DNA of 64,000 nt from Chiridota heheva (lineage: Eukaryota; Echinodermata; Holothuroidea; Apodida; Chiridotidae): contig JAIGNY010003797.1 of NCBI GenBank assembly GCA_020152595.1, positions 397,501 to 461,500 on the forward strand, in the 5' to 3' direction. Every line of letters begins with the position of its first letter. Positions within the stretch are counted from its first letter, which is position 1. The notes below the pieces were generated by a model, which saw only the letters and a list, made by a program, of their open reading frames with translations, was not told the origin of the DNA and did not search any database. The translations under genes were made by a program, and so were the position numbers. Of the stretch, positions 60,501 to 64,000 are shown one piece after another.

Positions 60501-61686
60501 CTCAGCTCCATAGTCGAGCTCTTACAGAAAACCCTCCGGATGATCTCCTTCCTTCATCGTGCCTCCTCTACAACCATATCTAGTCCCCTTCTCCCACCCC
60601 CCCCCCCTCCCCTCTTCCTACATTTACCCCTTTTTTGCACCCCCTGCACTTCCTCTTTCGATCCCAGCTTCCTGGCTACTAATCCCTCTACTTCTCTCAG
60701 ACTCCTATTTTCTTTTCTTCCTACCTCTGGAATGATCTAACCTCTCAGGCACAATTTGACCCTTGCTGCCGTGGTGCCGTTAAGCCTTCATCAAACAGAA
60801 ATACATACAAATACATTGAAGTGCTCTGTGATACAATCCTAGGGTTCAGAATTGGGCATAAGGGACAATAACTTCTCAGGCAGCCAATAATGACAGTATG
60901 CATCACCAACCGCAAGTCAGGATGTCCTTGTTCTGTCAGAAAAGAAAAACTTAGTGCAATCAGCAATGTGGCCAGGGTAAAATAAGTGTGGGGGTGGGGG
61001 GTTAAAAAGTGGAAGAGGGTAAAAAAGTGGATGGGGTAAAAAGGTGAAAGGGGTAAAAAAGTGGAAGGGGCAAAAAGGTGGGGGTCATTCGCATACCATT
61101 TAGTATCCTGACAATCATGGCAGATGCATTTATTGAGAAGGGTTACATATTACCATGTACTGTTTACATGGCATTACTTAAGCAAACTTTAAGCAATAAT
61201 ATAGACTAAATTATAAACTAAGAATCTGAAGGGCATGTTTTTTAATTTTAGAAAATTCGGGGAAGGGGTAACTACCCCCTCATACCATACTGTGGCCACG
61301 CCGCTAAATGCAATGTTAAAAAAATGCTTTTGTTTAACATGTATTGGTTGACCAAGGATTGATAATAATCCATCAGCTCACCGACAGCCTTGATATCCAC
61401 CATATGTAGAGCACTAGTTAGGAGTATTGTTCTGAATTATTACAAAGTTTTCTTTCTATCTCATGCCTCATTATCAGATATTTACCATTTTCTGTTTTGT
61501 TTTCACAGAGGAAACCTAAGTGCTGCTCAGGAACACTTCAAGCAAGCAATAGAACTGGCAAGAACAGAGATGGAAATGGCCCATTTGTATTCCCTAAGCA
61601 TCGCATCAGAGGCTCAAAACAAAGTCACCACTAAATATAATATCACACCCCCAAACCGTTCATGTAACGCCACCAATAGCGGTTAA
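18335..61686 (+). CDS. TOMM70: TOMM70, mitochondrial import receptor subunit Tom70 (11-exon gene, whole span)
   Basis: Tom70 sits in the mitochondrial outer membrane by an N-terminal anchor. Its cytosolic TPR domains receive Hsp70/Hsp90-bound precursors, mainly metabolite carriers, and pass them to the TOM pore. Exons in order are 18335-18541, 25741-25914, 29414-29540, 36472-36581, 36833-36954, 38123-38330, 40905-41039, 44433-44657, 50535-50632, 55365-55486 and 61509-61686. All introns are GT-AG and all junction phases agree except across exon 10, which is one base short. The conceptual product is about 568 residues (human 608), with most of the shortfall in the linker after the anchor. Recognisable blocks are KGNKYFKAQRYEDAI, FYQNRAAA, YVKALFRRAKAYE, TAVCILE, SYFSSF, LRANALIKRGSM, ADIYHHRGQ, CDFAFETLGTIEVQRGN and EMEMAHLYSL. 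Identification is by recognition of animal Tom70. The exon chain is inferred, without transcript evidence. Confidence 0.95.
18718..19014 (-). mobile_element. tRNA-derived SINE family B
   Basis: On the minus strand, TAGCTTAGTTGGTAAGGCGC (A-box-like) and CCCGGTTCAAGCC (B-box-like) are followed by a body sharing CGTTAAGCC, AATGGTAGG, TTCTCTTAACACTTCT and AACCCGGTGTTCATCCAC with the copy at 41068-41398. Not a tRNA gene: the acceptor stem is absent and the body is shared with a second locus. Confidence 0.8.
19366..19700. repeat. Imperfect foldback, about 0.33 kb
   Basis: GCACTTGTCAATTGTGTGGC near 19374 is inverted as GTCATACAACTGACAAGTGC near 19676. Further in, CTCATCCCTAC pairs with GTAGGGGTGAG and GGTGAGTCATT with AATGACTCGCC. 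The arms are diverged and the centre differs. Confidence 0.6.
20535..21950 (+). pseudogene. pogo/Tigger-type DDE transposase remnant
   Basis: Recognisable blocks of the DDE_1 superfamily appear in order: FNTNESGF, TTSDKSQITVLACCINTYVPPM with LIFPGIRF, GWVDSKIF, then in the next frame LFVDGHSSHINI, CLLPHTSHVIQQLDVAMFKS, AWPKATSQENAVSGFKKCGL and FPLDKDAIEVI. The first catalytic Asp (family DESGF) is Asn here. The Asp in VDGHSSH and the one in QQLDV are kept. A frame break lies near 20885-20905, next to a TTTCTATTTCAG tract. After the minisatellite, C-terminal blocks resume (NKAALLALESVID and, past an in-frame stop, LFKKRLDEGYDL). Dead copy; termini not found. Confidence 0.88.
21277..21780 (+). 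repeat. 37-38-bp minisatellite inside the transposase gene
   Basis: About 13 units of CAGCCCCTTCTGGGGTGCTT followed by TCAGATACAGCTTCTTC, with length changes in the G run and in T versus C. It sits between recognisable transposase blocks (IEVIKLMPSG upstream, SAVSENITKSS downstream), so it seems to have expanded from the transposase's own serine-rich coding sequence. Long open frames over it are repeat artefacts. Confidence 0.9.
24050..24291. repeat. Hairpin element with 100-bp arms
   Basis: The left arm starts AAACAGCTTCTG and the right arm ends AGAAGCTGTTT. Inside, TGTCAAAATGGAC pairs with GTCCATTTTGACA and AAAGCCTTCACATTACCA pairs with TGGTAATGTGAAGGCTTT. The loop is about 40 bp. Near-perfect pairing suggests a young foldback/MITE insertion. 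Confidence 0.88.
25741..25914 (+). CDS. TOMM70: TOMM70 exon 2: first TPR repeat, chaperone clamp
   Basis: Encodes residues 70-127, phase 0 on both sides, after a TTTTCAG acceptor. It holds TPR1, with KGNKYFKAQRYEDAI at about 81-95, and the start of TPR2, with STFYQNRAAA. In the family, the Lys and Asn in KGNKYF and the Asn of YQNRAA belong to the two-carboxylate clamp that grips the EEVD tail of Hsp70/Hsp90. All are present (N83, K84, N119 in this model). The donor is TTG|GTAATT. A SINE begins only 46 bp beyond the donor. Confidence 0.95.
25961..26235 (-). mobile_element. SINE family A with (CT)n tail and target duplication
   Basis: Complete body and tRNA-like head (GGTTCAAGCC on the minus strand). 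The 3' tail is (CT)n (seen as GAGAGA on the plus strand) instead of (GTC)n. TTAGAATGTGAG at 25949-25960 and TTAGAATATGAG at 26236-26247 match at 11 of 12 positions, as a target-site duplication should. Confidence 0.88.
27032..27836. repeat. 21-bp minisatellite, about 38 copies
   Basis: The unit is CTCCACCCTGTCCCTATTTT plus C, with CTGCCCC variants. The strand is strongly pyrimidine-biased. The 21-bp period keeps frames open on both strands (up to 308 codons), but these are low-complexity repeats with no start-site or codon support. Confidence 0.95.
27847..28825. mobile_element. hAT-like nonautonomous DNA transposon, copy 1
   Basis: Begins TAGAGCTGTG and ends ACAGCTCTA, a short terminal inverted repeat typical of hAT ends. 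The flanks ACCCCTTT (27839-27846) and GCCCCTTT (28826-28833) match at 7 of 8 positions, the duplication length hAT elements make. No transposase frame. A second copy lies inverted at 38499-39226. Confidence 0.85.
29414..29540 (+). CDS. TOMM70: TOMM70 exon 3: TPR2/TPR3, clamp Lys/Arg
   Basis: Encodes residues 128-169 plus the first base of codon 170. The acceptor is CTGTGCAG|AAG and the donor is AAG|GTAAAG, phase 1. The block NPMYVKALFRRAKAYE matches the most conserved stretch of Tom70. K149 and R153/R154 correspond to clamp residues needed for chaperone docking in studied Tom70 proteins. The Asp that opens the next exon block (DTTAVCILE) is rebuilt by joining G with AT. Confidence 0.95.
29703..31325 (+). 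repeat. Composite dispersed repeat, copy 1 (about 1.6 kb)
   Basis: Starts CCACCAATGAAGTTGGACGG and contains three tandem subunits of about 150-170 bp, each with TTTGGTGTGTGGTTTTGTT (29760, 29918, 30070). It runs through AGTTGAAACTTTCCAATGGA (about 30941) to GGTGGAGGTACACATTCTGC near the end. The same ordered blocks occur reversed at 47933-48775. Class unknown; no coding frame. Confidence 0.75.
32231..32450 (+). mobile_element. tRNA-derived SINE with conserved centre (family C)
   Basis: GTGTGGTAGCTCAGTGGTAG (A-box-like) is followed by a degenerate B box, TTCTTGAGCAAGACATTTCT, and a 3' part with GGAGATGGGATAAGC and CTTGAGAGGACTTAC. It shares the CTTGAGCAAGAC core with the copy at 9995-10230. 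Confidence 0.7.
33011..33032. repeat. T homopolymer
   Basis: Uninterrupted T run of 22. Confidence 0.9.
33130..33166. repeat. Short perfect-stem hairpin
   Basis: AGCTCCACCCATTACAC pairs with GTGTAATGAGTGGAGCT around a 3-nt loop, with one mismatch. Probably the end of a dispersed element, since such stems mark repeat termini in other animals. No partner was seen here. Confidence 0.6.
33473..33581 (-). mobile_element. SINE related to family A (divergent head)
   Basis: On the minus strand, CCGTGGTGTAGTGGTTTAGT (A-box-like), CCCGGGTTTGAATCCCGG (B-box-like), then AACTGGTTATCAAAGGCC, the same post-head block as family A. The downstream body differs. Confidence 0.75.
35235..35711. repeat. 36-bp perfect inverted repeat around an I-type retrotransposon tail
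   Basis: 35235-35270 (starts CTACCACATGGGCTAAAAAT) is the exact reverse complement of 35676-35711. The 405-bp spacer contains the 3' end of the I-type non-LTR family (35340-35664), including CTCAGGCACATTTTGACC and CATCAAACAAACAAAA. Outside 36 bp the similarity stops at once. Confidence 0.85.
35340..35664 (+). mobile_element. I-type non-LTR retrotransposon, 3' fragment
   Basis: Same segment as 60490-60800: AGCTCTTCCAGAAAAACCCT at the left, GAATGATCTAACCTCTCAGG, then GTGCCGTTGAGCC and the CAAACAAACAAA tail. Confidence 0.85.
36472..36581 (+). CDS. TOMM70: TOMM70 exon 4: end of clamp domain
   Basis: Completes codon 170 (Asp) and encodes residues 171-206 (TTAVCILEQFSHQQGM through EEAQKKYK). Metazoan Tom70 has the same TAVCILE block followed by an ADK motif and a lysine-rich end. 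The acceptor is TTCGTAG and the donor AAA|GTAAGA, leaving phase 0. It lies only 251 bp before exon 5, in this gene's shortest intron. Confidence 0.93.
36582..36832 (+). other. TOMM70 intron 4 (251 bp)
   Basis: Phase 0, GT-AG, with a TTACTTTCTCAG acceptor. No inserted repeat seen. Confidence 0.9.
36833..36954 (+). CDS. TOMM70: TOMM70 exon 5: inter-domain linker
   Basis: Encodes residues 207-246 plus two bases of codon 247. SPSLPSGQFIRSYFSSF matches the conserved segment in which a serine-rich aromatic motif precedes the acidic linker between the clamp and the substrate-binding core. The remainder (DEYQDEEGEKEE) is acidic and poorly conserved, as expected. The donor used is AAAG|GTTGGT. A second GT four bases downstream would break the phase with exon 6, so I rejected it. 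Confidence 0.9.
36955..38122 (+). other. TOMM70 intron 5 (1.2 kb) with retrotransposon tails
   Basis: Phase 2. Carries two very short I-type 3' ends: 37405-37460 (GTCGTGGTGTCATTAAACC then CACCAAACAAAG) and 37505-37602 (ATGATCTAACCTCTCAGGCA through CATCAAACAAACAAAC). Nothing else recognised. Confidence 0.85.
37505..37602 (+). mobile_element. I-type non-LTR retrotransposon, 100-bp 3' end
   Basis: Only the terminal 100 bp of the family, ending in the (CAAA)n tail. Shows how severely 5'-truncated most copies are. Confidence 0.8.
38123..38330 (+). CDS. TOMM70: TOMM70 exon 6: start of the core TPR array
   Basis: Begins with the last base of codon 247 (AG+G, Arg), then encodes residues 248-316, starting TGYLKAVKAF and ending LIAMEESEKK. 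The blocks YALLMRATFLLLMG and AKPDLDRLI correspond to the first helices of the C-terminal TPR superhelix that binds precursors. The donor GTAAGT is a perfect consensus, phase 0. Confidence 0.94.
38499..39226. mobile_element. hAT-like nonautonomous element, copy 2, inverted and truncated
   Basis: Starts TAGAGCTGTTAACGTTTAGG, matching the reverse of the right end of the copy at 27847-28825. The shared order includes the reverse of AGTTACGCGATGTTGA, of GAAAGAACAAATATTGCA and of CACCGCGAATGTGCAGCAGT. The match ends near CTACTCAGATTTC at 39226, where retroelement sequence begins; the far terminus was not found. Confidence 0.85.
39228..40130 (-). pseudogene. Non-LTR retroelement 3' coding remnant (zinc-binding RT-associated domain)
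   Basis: On the minus strand: GSQGAWTKWD, LTDRKLSWSDVWK, then (shifted frame) FRISFLLRSVYDTLPMPVNL, a CSLC...HILSVC zinc site, SYR-stop-RHDQVLQSLGH and, further on, GLFPVEV...ERASCWLW. This block follows the reverse transcriptase in several non-LTR families. At least one frameshift and one stop (in the Trp codon of the RYRWRHD-type motif) make it inactive. Not the I-type family found elsewhere in the window. Confidence 0.85.
40905..41039 (+). CDS. TOMM70: TOMM70 exon 7: core TPR
   Basis: Encodes residues 317-361, from LRANALIKRGSM to ADIYHHRGQ, with phase 0 at both ends. It is nearly identical in pattern to vertebrate Tom70. ATAG acceptor after a T-rich tract; donor CAG|GTGAGT. A tRNA-derived SINE starts about 28 bp into the following intron. 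Confidence 0.96.
41068..41398 (+). mobile_element. tRNA-derived SINE family B
   Basis: GGTAGTTCAGTCGGCAGAGT (A-box-like) and TAGGTTCGAGTCG (B-box-like) head a body with GGCGTTAAGCC, TGGTTCTCTGAACACTTCTG and AACCCGGTGTTTATTCACC, shared with the inverted copy in intron 1. It lies 28 bp past the exon 7 donor. Confidence 0.82.
42289..42376. repeat. 18-bp tandem repeat, about 5 copies
   Basis: Unit AATAAGCAGATTAGTTGA with alternating C/T in GCAG/GTAG. Confidence 0.85.
42752..43440. repeat. 85-bp satellite with alternating unit types
   Basis: CCATAACTCATTCC recurs every 85 bp (one interval is 86) from 42829 to 43425. Units alternate strictly between ATATCATTTTCATCTC (A) and ATATCATTTTAATCT (B), eight in a row as ABABABAB. 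That makes a 170-bp higher-order repeat. Pyrimidine-rich strand. A truncated unit leads in at the left. Confidence 0.93.
44433..44657 (+). CDS. TOMM70: TOMM70 exon 8: core TPR
   Basis: The longest exon, encoding residues 362-436 in phase 0. It contains VNEAVKDFEKCNLLNPNFALAHAQ and ends CAEGFALYAQ, which lines up with the CAEGYALYAQ motif of human Tom70. The donor is CAG|GTTAGA. All expected helices are present with no insertion. Confidence 0.95.
45712..46510 (+). mobile_element. I-type non-LTR retrotransposon, 5'-truncated copy
   Basis: Begins inside RNase H (TLLNLKWDN-like), continues IPSYVGIPGNDRADAVAKYAL and, after it, RIDNVHITRLRIGHTHLTHS, then the 3' UTR and the CATCAAACAAAG end. The reading frame is disrupted in places. 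Closest in the window to 59980-60800. Confidence 0.87.
47933..48775 (-). repeat. Composite dispersed repeat, copy 2, inverted, internally deleted
   Basis: Reverse strand shows the same block order as 29703-31325: ACCAATGAAGATGGACGGAG, two subunits with GTGTGTGGTTTTG, AGTTGAAACTTTCCAATGGA, GGTTTCTGCCATGAATG, and GGGGTGGAGGTATGCACTC at the end. About half the length of copy 1; one tandem subunit and the 30180-30930 part are missing. Confidence 0.75.
49660..49870 (-). mobile_element. Possible LINE 3' end
   Basis: The reverse strand ends GCTTAATAAAGTTGATTG followed by TATTGTATTGTA. An AATAAAG signal next to a short tandem tail is typical of CR1/L2-like LINE ends. No coding sequence accompanies it, so the assignment is tentative. 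Confidence 0.4.
50115..50415 (+). mobile_element. I-type non-LTR retrotransposon, 3' fragment
   Basis: Starts AACTCAATTGCTGAGTTCTT, the same start as the unit near 46250, and ends GTGCCGCTAAGCCC followed by CATCAAACAAATAAAC. It ends about 120 bp upstream of exon 9. Confidence 0.85.
50535..50632 (+). CDS. TOMM70: TOMM70 exon 9: core TPR
   Basis: Encodes residues 437-468 plus two bases of codon 469. SLSDQGQFQHADENF followed by IEPDNPTAHVHRG aligns with the QQQFGKADE and LEPDNATTYVHKG blocks of human Tom70. The acceptor is CCACAG and the donor GG|GTAAGC, phase 2. No other nearby GT would give phase 0, which matters for the exon 10 problem. Confidence 0.94.
53318..53430 (+). mobile_element. SINE remnant related to family A
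   Basis: GTCCCGGGTTCAAACCCCGG (B-box-like), then GTGGGTCT and CACAACTGGTTTACCAAATG, a diverged form of the family A post-head block. A box poorly kept. Confidence 0.6.
53511..54817. repeat. 19-bp minisatellite, about 68 copies
   Basis: Unit TTCTAACAGAAGTATGTTG with scattered point changes and a few shortened units between 54340 and 54620. It ends about 550 bp before exon 10. Each unit contains CTAAC, a pyrimidine-flanked ACAG and GTATGT, words that resemble a branch point, an acceptor and a donor. Confidence 0.95.
55365..55486 (+). CDS. TOMM70: TOMM70 exon 10, with an apparent 1-base deletion
   Basis: In the frame set by exon 9 it starts GLLHLAWKG, matching Tom70 GLLQLQWK. After the G run at 55386-55389 that frame becomes unrelated and stops at TGA 55411-55413. 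The next frame from that point reads EPDGAVDMIKKALEID and then CDFAFETLGTIEVQR, again clearly Tom70. The exon is 122 nt, while the flanking phases (2 in, 2 out) need a multiple of 3. One missing G explains both facts and gives a gap-free length match to human over this stretch. Assembly error is the simplest cause; a true null allele is possible. Confidence 0.9.
56394..56610 (+). pseudogene. Retrotransposon ORF1 remnant, CCHC zinc knuckles
   Basis: CHKCQRYGHGKNSC is an intact C-X2-C-X4-H-X4-C knuckle at 56404-56445. Two further degenerate Cys/His clusters follow (PDHDGASC, CTNCDSTHLANH). Such triple knuckles mark the nucleic-acid-binding ORF1 of I/Jockey-like LINEs. The frame is open only locally. 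Confidence 0.85.
57163..60420 (+). pseudogene. Retrotransposon ORF2 remnant: endonuclease, RT, RNase H
   Basis: Endonuclease: IIQWNIRSLKTN and LQETFLK (57199-57310), VGDFNAHNPLWG (57575-57612), then TGSLTCIDLSI. RT: MERIIKQRLNWF, HQSGFRKRRNTLDQL, FFYLEKAFNTTW, GIPQGSILSPTLFN (about 59048-59089), YVDD at 59144-59155. RNase H: YTDGSKEGDKTAAAV from 59802 and SVEAKVILLAL. The motif A catalytic Asp of RT is Tyr (TAC 58889-58891), and several frameshifts and stops interrupt the ORF. Not functional. Confidence 0.88.
60975..61085. repeat. Short G/A-rich tandem array
   Basis: About six units of GGGGTAAAAAAGTGGAA or close variants. Confidence 0.75.
61509..61686 (+). CDS. TOMM70: TOMM70 exon 11: C-terminal TPR and stop
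   Basis: Completes codon 510 (AG+A) and encodes residues 511-568, ending in TAA at 61684-61686. GNLSAAQEHFKQAIELA and EMEMAHLYSLSIASEAQ match the end of Tom70. The tail after TKYNITPP runs about eight residues longer than in human and is polar and unconserved. The acceptor is TTTTCACAG. The position of the stop is ordinary for the family. Confidence 0.94.
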
Positions 61687-62103
61687 TGTTTAATCCTTGA
61701 TAGTAATGTTTGGGTTTTCATAGACAATGGAAGTTTTTCTCATTGGTTGATATCGGCCAGAATAAAATGAACTTTATTAATGTACTCATTATAAGATTTA
61801 TGAAGAAAACTCAAACTGTTCAGTCATGCTTAGCTTACCTCTTTTACCTTTTCCACTTTCAGCTCGTTTCATTTTATTGGATTGTTTGATGACTGTTGAC
61901 AGGATTAAAAGTTCATATGACAAGTACACAAAAAGTGTGTATGTAGTATGTTATAGGTAGGATTATTCCATTGCTGTTGTATATTAGGTACATGTCAATA
62001 TAATATTAATGAAAAACCAGAATGTTAGATATGGAAATACCCCCATCCTGAATATTAACCATCTCAGTAGTAGAAAATTGTATATCATAAACTTTGATGA
62101 AAA

Positions 62104-62503
62104 TAGGGCTGTCACGATATTGGTAAAAGAGATATCGATTGTCATGGACAAAAATATTGTGATATATCACCATATCGCGATATGTCACAATATCGCGATA
62201 TATCACCATATATTACCATTTCGCGATATATCACCATATCGCGATATATCACCATATCGAGATATATCACCATATCGCCATATATCACCATATCGCCATA
62301 TCTATCTTACGATTATTAATTTGAGAAAACTGCCTAGATTTTCAGCATGCAGATCATATTTATTCTTTAAAAGAGCTAAGGAAGTGTAAAAGATTCAGAT
62401 ATGCTGCAAATTTTCAGTTCAAATCTCATGCATTTGAAATGTTTTTGAAATTCTGTTTCACAAATTGTTTTCTTTGATATGCATTTTGCATGTGACAGCC
62501 CTA
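62104..62503. mobile_element. hAT-type MITE, 400 bp
   Basis: TAGGGCTGTCAC at the left (62104-62115) is exactly inverted as GTGACAGCCCTA at the right (62492-62503), typical hAT termini. The flanks GATGAAA and CATGAAA agree at 6 of 7 positions; an exact 8-bp duplication is not present. Internal 18-bp array at 62150-62305. Confidence 0.82.
62150..62305. repeat. 18-bp array of ATATCGCGATATATCACC
   Basis: About 8 copies, each with a self-complementary ATATCGCGATAT core that decays to ATATCGCCATAT on the right. Lies inside the MITE. Confidence 0.88.
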
Positions 62504-64000
62504 CATGAAAATAGGAAAATTTACAAATGGCTGGGGTGTTTATGCTATGTTTATAATTATTTAACATTTGTTTTTCAAAAGTGATTTTACAAAGAATGCA
62601 AGGTTACTTCAATCTTATGTATCTGCCATAATAAATAACTGAAGTGTACCATTTTTTCAGTAATAACAGTATGTATTTTGTAGAAGCATTTGTATTGTAA
62701 TTTGAGCTTTTTAATTGAGTGAAAAGAAACTAGGTTAAGTGGTTAAAAATTATAGTCTTGGTACAGGTGAAAAATTATTAATAAAAAATGTATTTTTTCT
62801 TCAAATACCTCAGTCACTATTAATTGATTATAGAGGTTAGGCATAAATGCATTTATGAACCCAAACAGTCTTTAGGTAACATTTGGTGGGGATGGTGTGT
62901 TATAAAGATAAGCAGGGAAGCACCTGACATTGTGATGCCATCTCAAATGTACTGAAGGTTCCCAGACATACAGGAGATAATTTGATTATTCCGCAGAACT
63001 TATTTTAATCCGTTGGTAAATATTTGACGTGGGTGAGACCTGTTTGGACTAGTGTTGCAACATTGCATTCCCATTTTTGGTTCAGAATAGGTTGAAAGAC
63101 AAAAAATACCAAATGCAAATTAGCTTTGTGAAATCACCTTAAGATTTCTTTTTAATAAAATTTAGAACTGCATTGACTTGATTTGTATAGTTGATTTTTG
63201 TAGATGGGCAAGGATATTGAAATTATGTGGTGATTGAAATGCGGACTGAAATTCCTGAGGATTAATGATTGGGTCAAAGATCAATGACAAATTGGTTTTT
63301 TTAAAAACAAATTAGATAAAAAGTAACAATTGCATTCTGAAATTGTTGCTATCATAAAATTTATTAATTTGAAAATTCAATCACTATTTGAACTAAACAG
63401 TTATGGAAAGGAAAAATGAATTCAGAGCTCTCAATATTATACATAATATCTTAATCACAAGATTGCAATGAAAAGGTTTGAATCCTGTTTCCAAAGAGAC
63501 TAACAATCCTTATTGTGCTAAAAATTTGTCTTGACACTGTTTTTGCCATGTGGGTATTTATGAGATTTGACCATCCGCAATAAACATGATTGAAATATTC
63601 TTGGCAAGTTTAACTTTACCAAGTTATTTGAAAGTACTATTATAGTCTATATTTTGGGAGTTTAATTTGTTGGTGCAGAAAGTGACATGTTTCCTGGAGA
63701 TAACTTTAATTGCAGGAAAGTATGTAGATGGTTTAAGCAGGGTGCCACAACTCTCAAATTGAAAGAAAACAAAGATTAAGTTTAAGGTTATAACAGAATG
63801 TGAAAATCAGAATATGGAACTCGAATTTGGAACTATGCAGATTTTATCAACGTGAAAATAAAACAAAGATGACAGTCTCCTGTATGCTTTCAATGGTGCC
63901 ATGGGTGGGGATTTTTGCATAACTGAAGCTAGGCTGAGGGTTTTGGGTTACACCAAGGAAAAGGATGTTATGTGAGATAGAGGAATAATTTGAAAAAGTG
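62504..64000. other. TOMM70 3' flank, no second gene
   Basis: AT-rich, with candidate poly(A) hexamers and no long frame or recognised repeat. Part of it may be 3' UTR. Confidence 0.5.

Larger units (their letters stand above)
56150..60810 (+). mobile_element. I-type non-LTR retrotransposon, longest copy
   Basis: Domain order is that of I-clade or related LINEs: ORF1 with zinc knuckles, APE-type endonuclease, reverse transcriptase, RNase H, 3' UTR and a (CAAA)-type tail (CATCAAACAGAAATAC). It sits in the same orientation as TOMM70. Many stops and frameshifts make it inactive. Family members in the window share the 3' UTR words AACCTCTCAGGCACAATTTG and GTGGTGCCGTTAAGCC. Left boundary is approximate. 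Confidence 0.9.
55487..61508 (+). other. TOMM70 intron 10 (6.0 kb)
   Basis: Phase 2, GT-AG (AAAG|GTAGTT ... TTTTCACAG). Mostly occupied by the I-type retrotransposon at 56150-60810. A short GGGGTAAAAAAGTGGA-type array lies at 60975-61085. Confidence 0.88.
61761..62785 (+). promoter_or_regulatory. Candidate TOMM70 polyadenylation signals
   Basis: AATAAA hexamers occur at 61761-61766, 62630-62635 and 62780-62785, with another at 63580. The first lies only 75 bp past the stop. The later ones would give a 3' UTR containing the hAT MITE at 62104-62503. The sequence does not say which is used. Confidence 0.3.

Noticed and set aside
1..64000. A novel multi-gene defence or biosynthetic system
   Set aside because: Only one host gene is supported; all other coding sequence belongs to decayed mobile elements.

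Overview
This is animal nuclear DNA from an invertebrate. The evidence is a 43-kb gene in eleven GT-AG exons, introns of 0.25 to 7.2 kb, many tRNA-derived SINEs, non-LTR retroelement fragments, hAT and pogo-type DNA elements, and several minisatellites. I suspect a marine invertebrate, possibly a deuterostome, from the general look of the repeats, but the sequence does not prove the phylum. No bacterial genes, CRISPR arrays, rRNA genes or functional tRNA genes are visible.

The one host gene I recognise is TOMM70, on the + strand from 18335 to 61686. It encodes the TPR receptor of the mitochondrial outer-membrane translocase. All eleven exons were placed by splice sites, phase and similarity to animal Tom70. 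They encode about 568 residues, against 608 in human. Exon 10 is one base short, in a run of four G at 55386-55389. As given, the frame runs into a stop at 55411-55413. This is either an assembly or sequencing error or a real frameshift allele.

Layout. Positions 1-18334 lie upstream of the gene and hold only repeats: a 27-bp minisatellite (1810-2136), SINE family A copies (3322-4092, 12611-13236, 16796-17001), a 17-bp terminal inverted repeat pair (3077-3891), a SINE with a conserved centre (9995-10230), a reverse-strand I-type retrotransposon fragment (10451-11700), a 0.6-kb palindrome (11767-12366), and a diverged tandem array with units of about 0.3 kb (14850-16165). Intron 1 carries a decayed pogo/Tigger-type transposase whose C-terminal region contains a tandem expansion, plus two foldback elements. 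Intron 2 has a 21-bp minisatellite abutting a hAT-like element with a near-perfect 8-bp target duplication. Intron 3 has a 1.6-kb composite repeat. Intron 6 has an inverted second hAT copy joined to a retroelement fragment. Intron 7 has an 85-bp satellite with strict alternation of two unit types. Intron 8 has an inverted second copy of the composite repeat. Intron 9 has a 1.3-kb array of a 19-bp unit. Intron 10 has a 4.6-kb I-type non-LTR retrotransposon with zinc-knuckle, endonuclease, reverse transcriptase and RNase H remnants. A small hAT MITE lies about 0.4 kb downstream of the stop codon, possibly inside the 3' UTR.

No gene set here forms a novel system. The most useful observations are the exon-10 frameshift, the inverted repeat pairs inside the TOMM70 introns, the alternating satellite, the splice-signal-like 19-bp array, and the transposase with an internal minisatellite.
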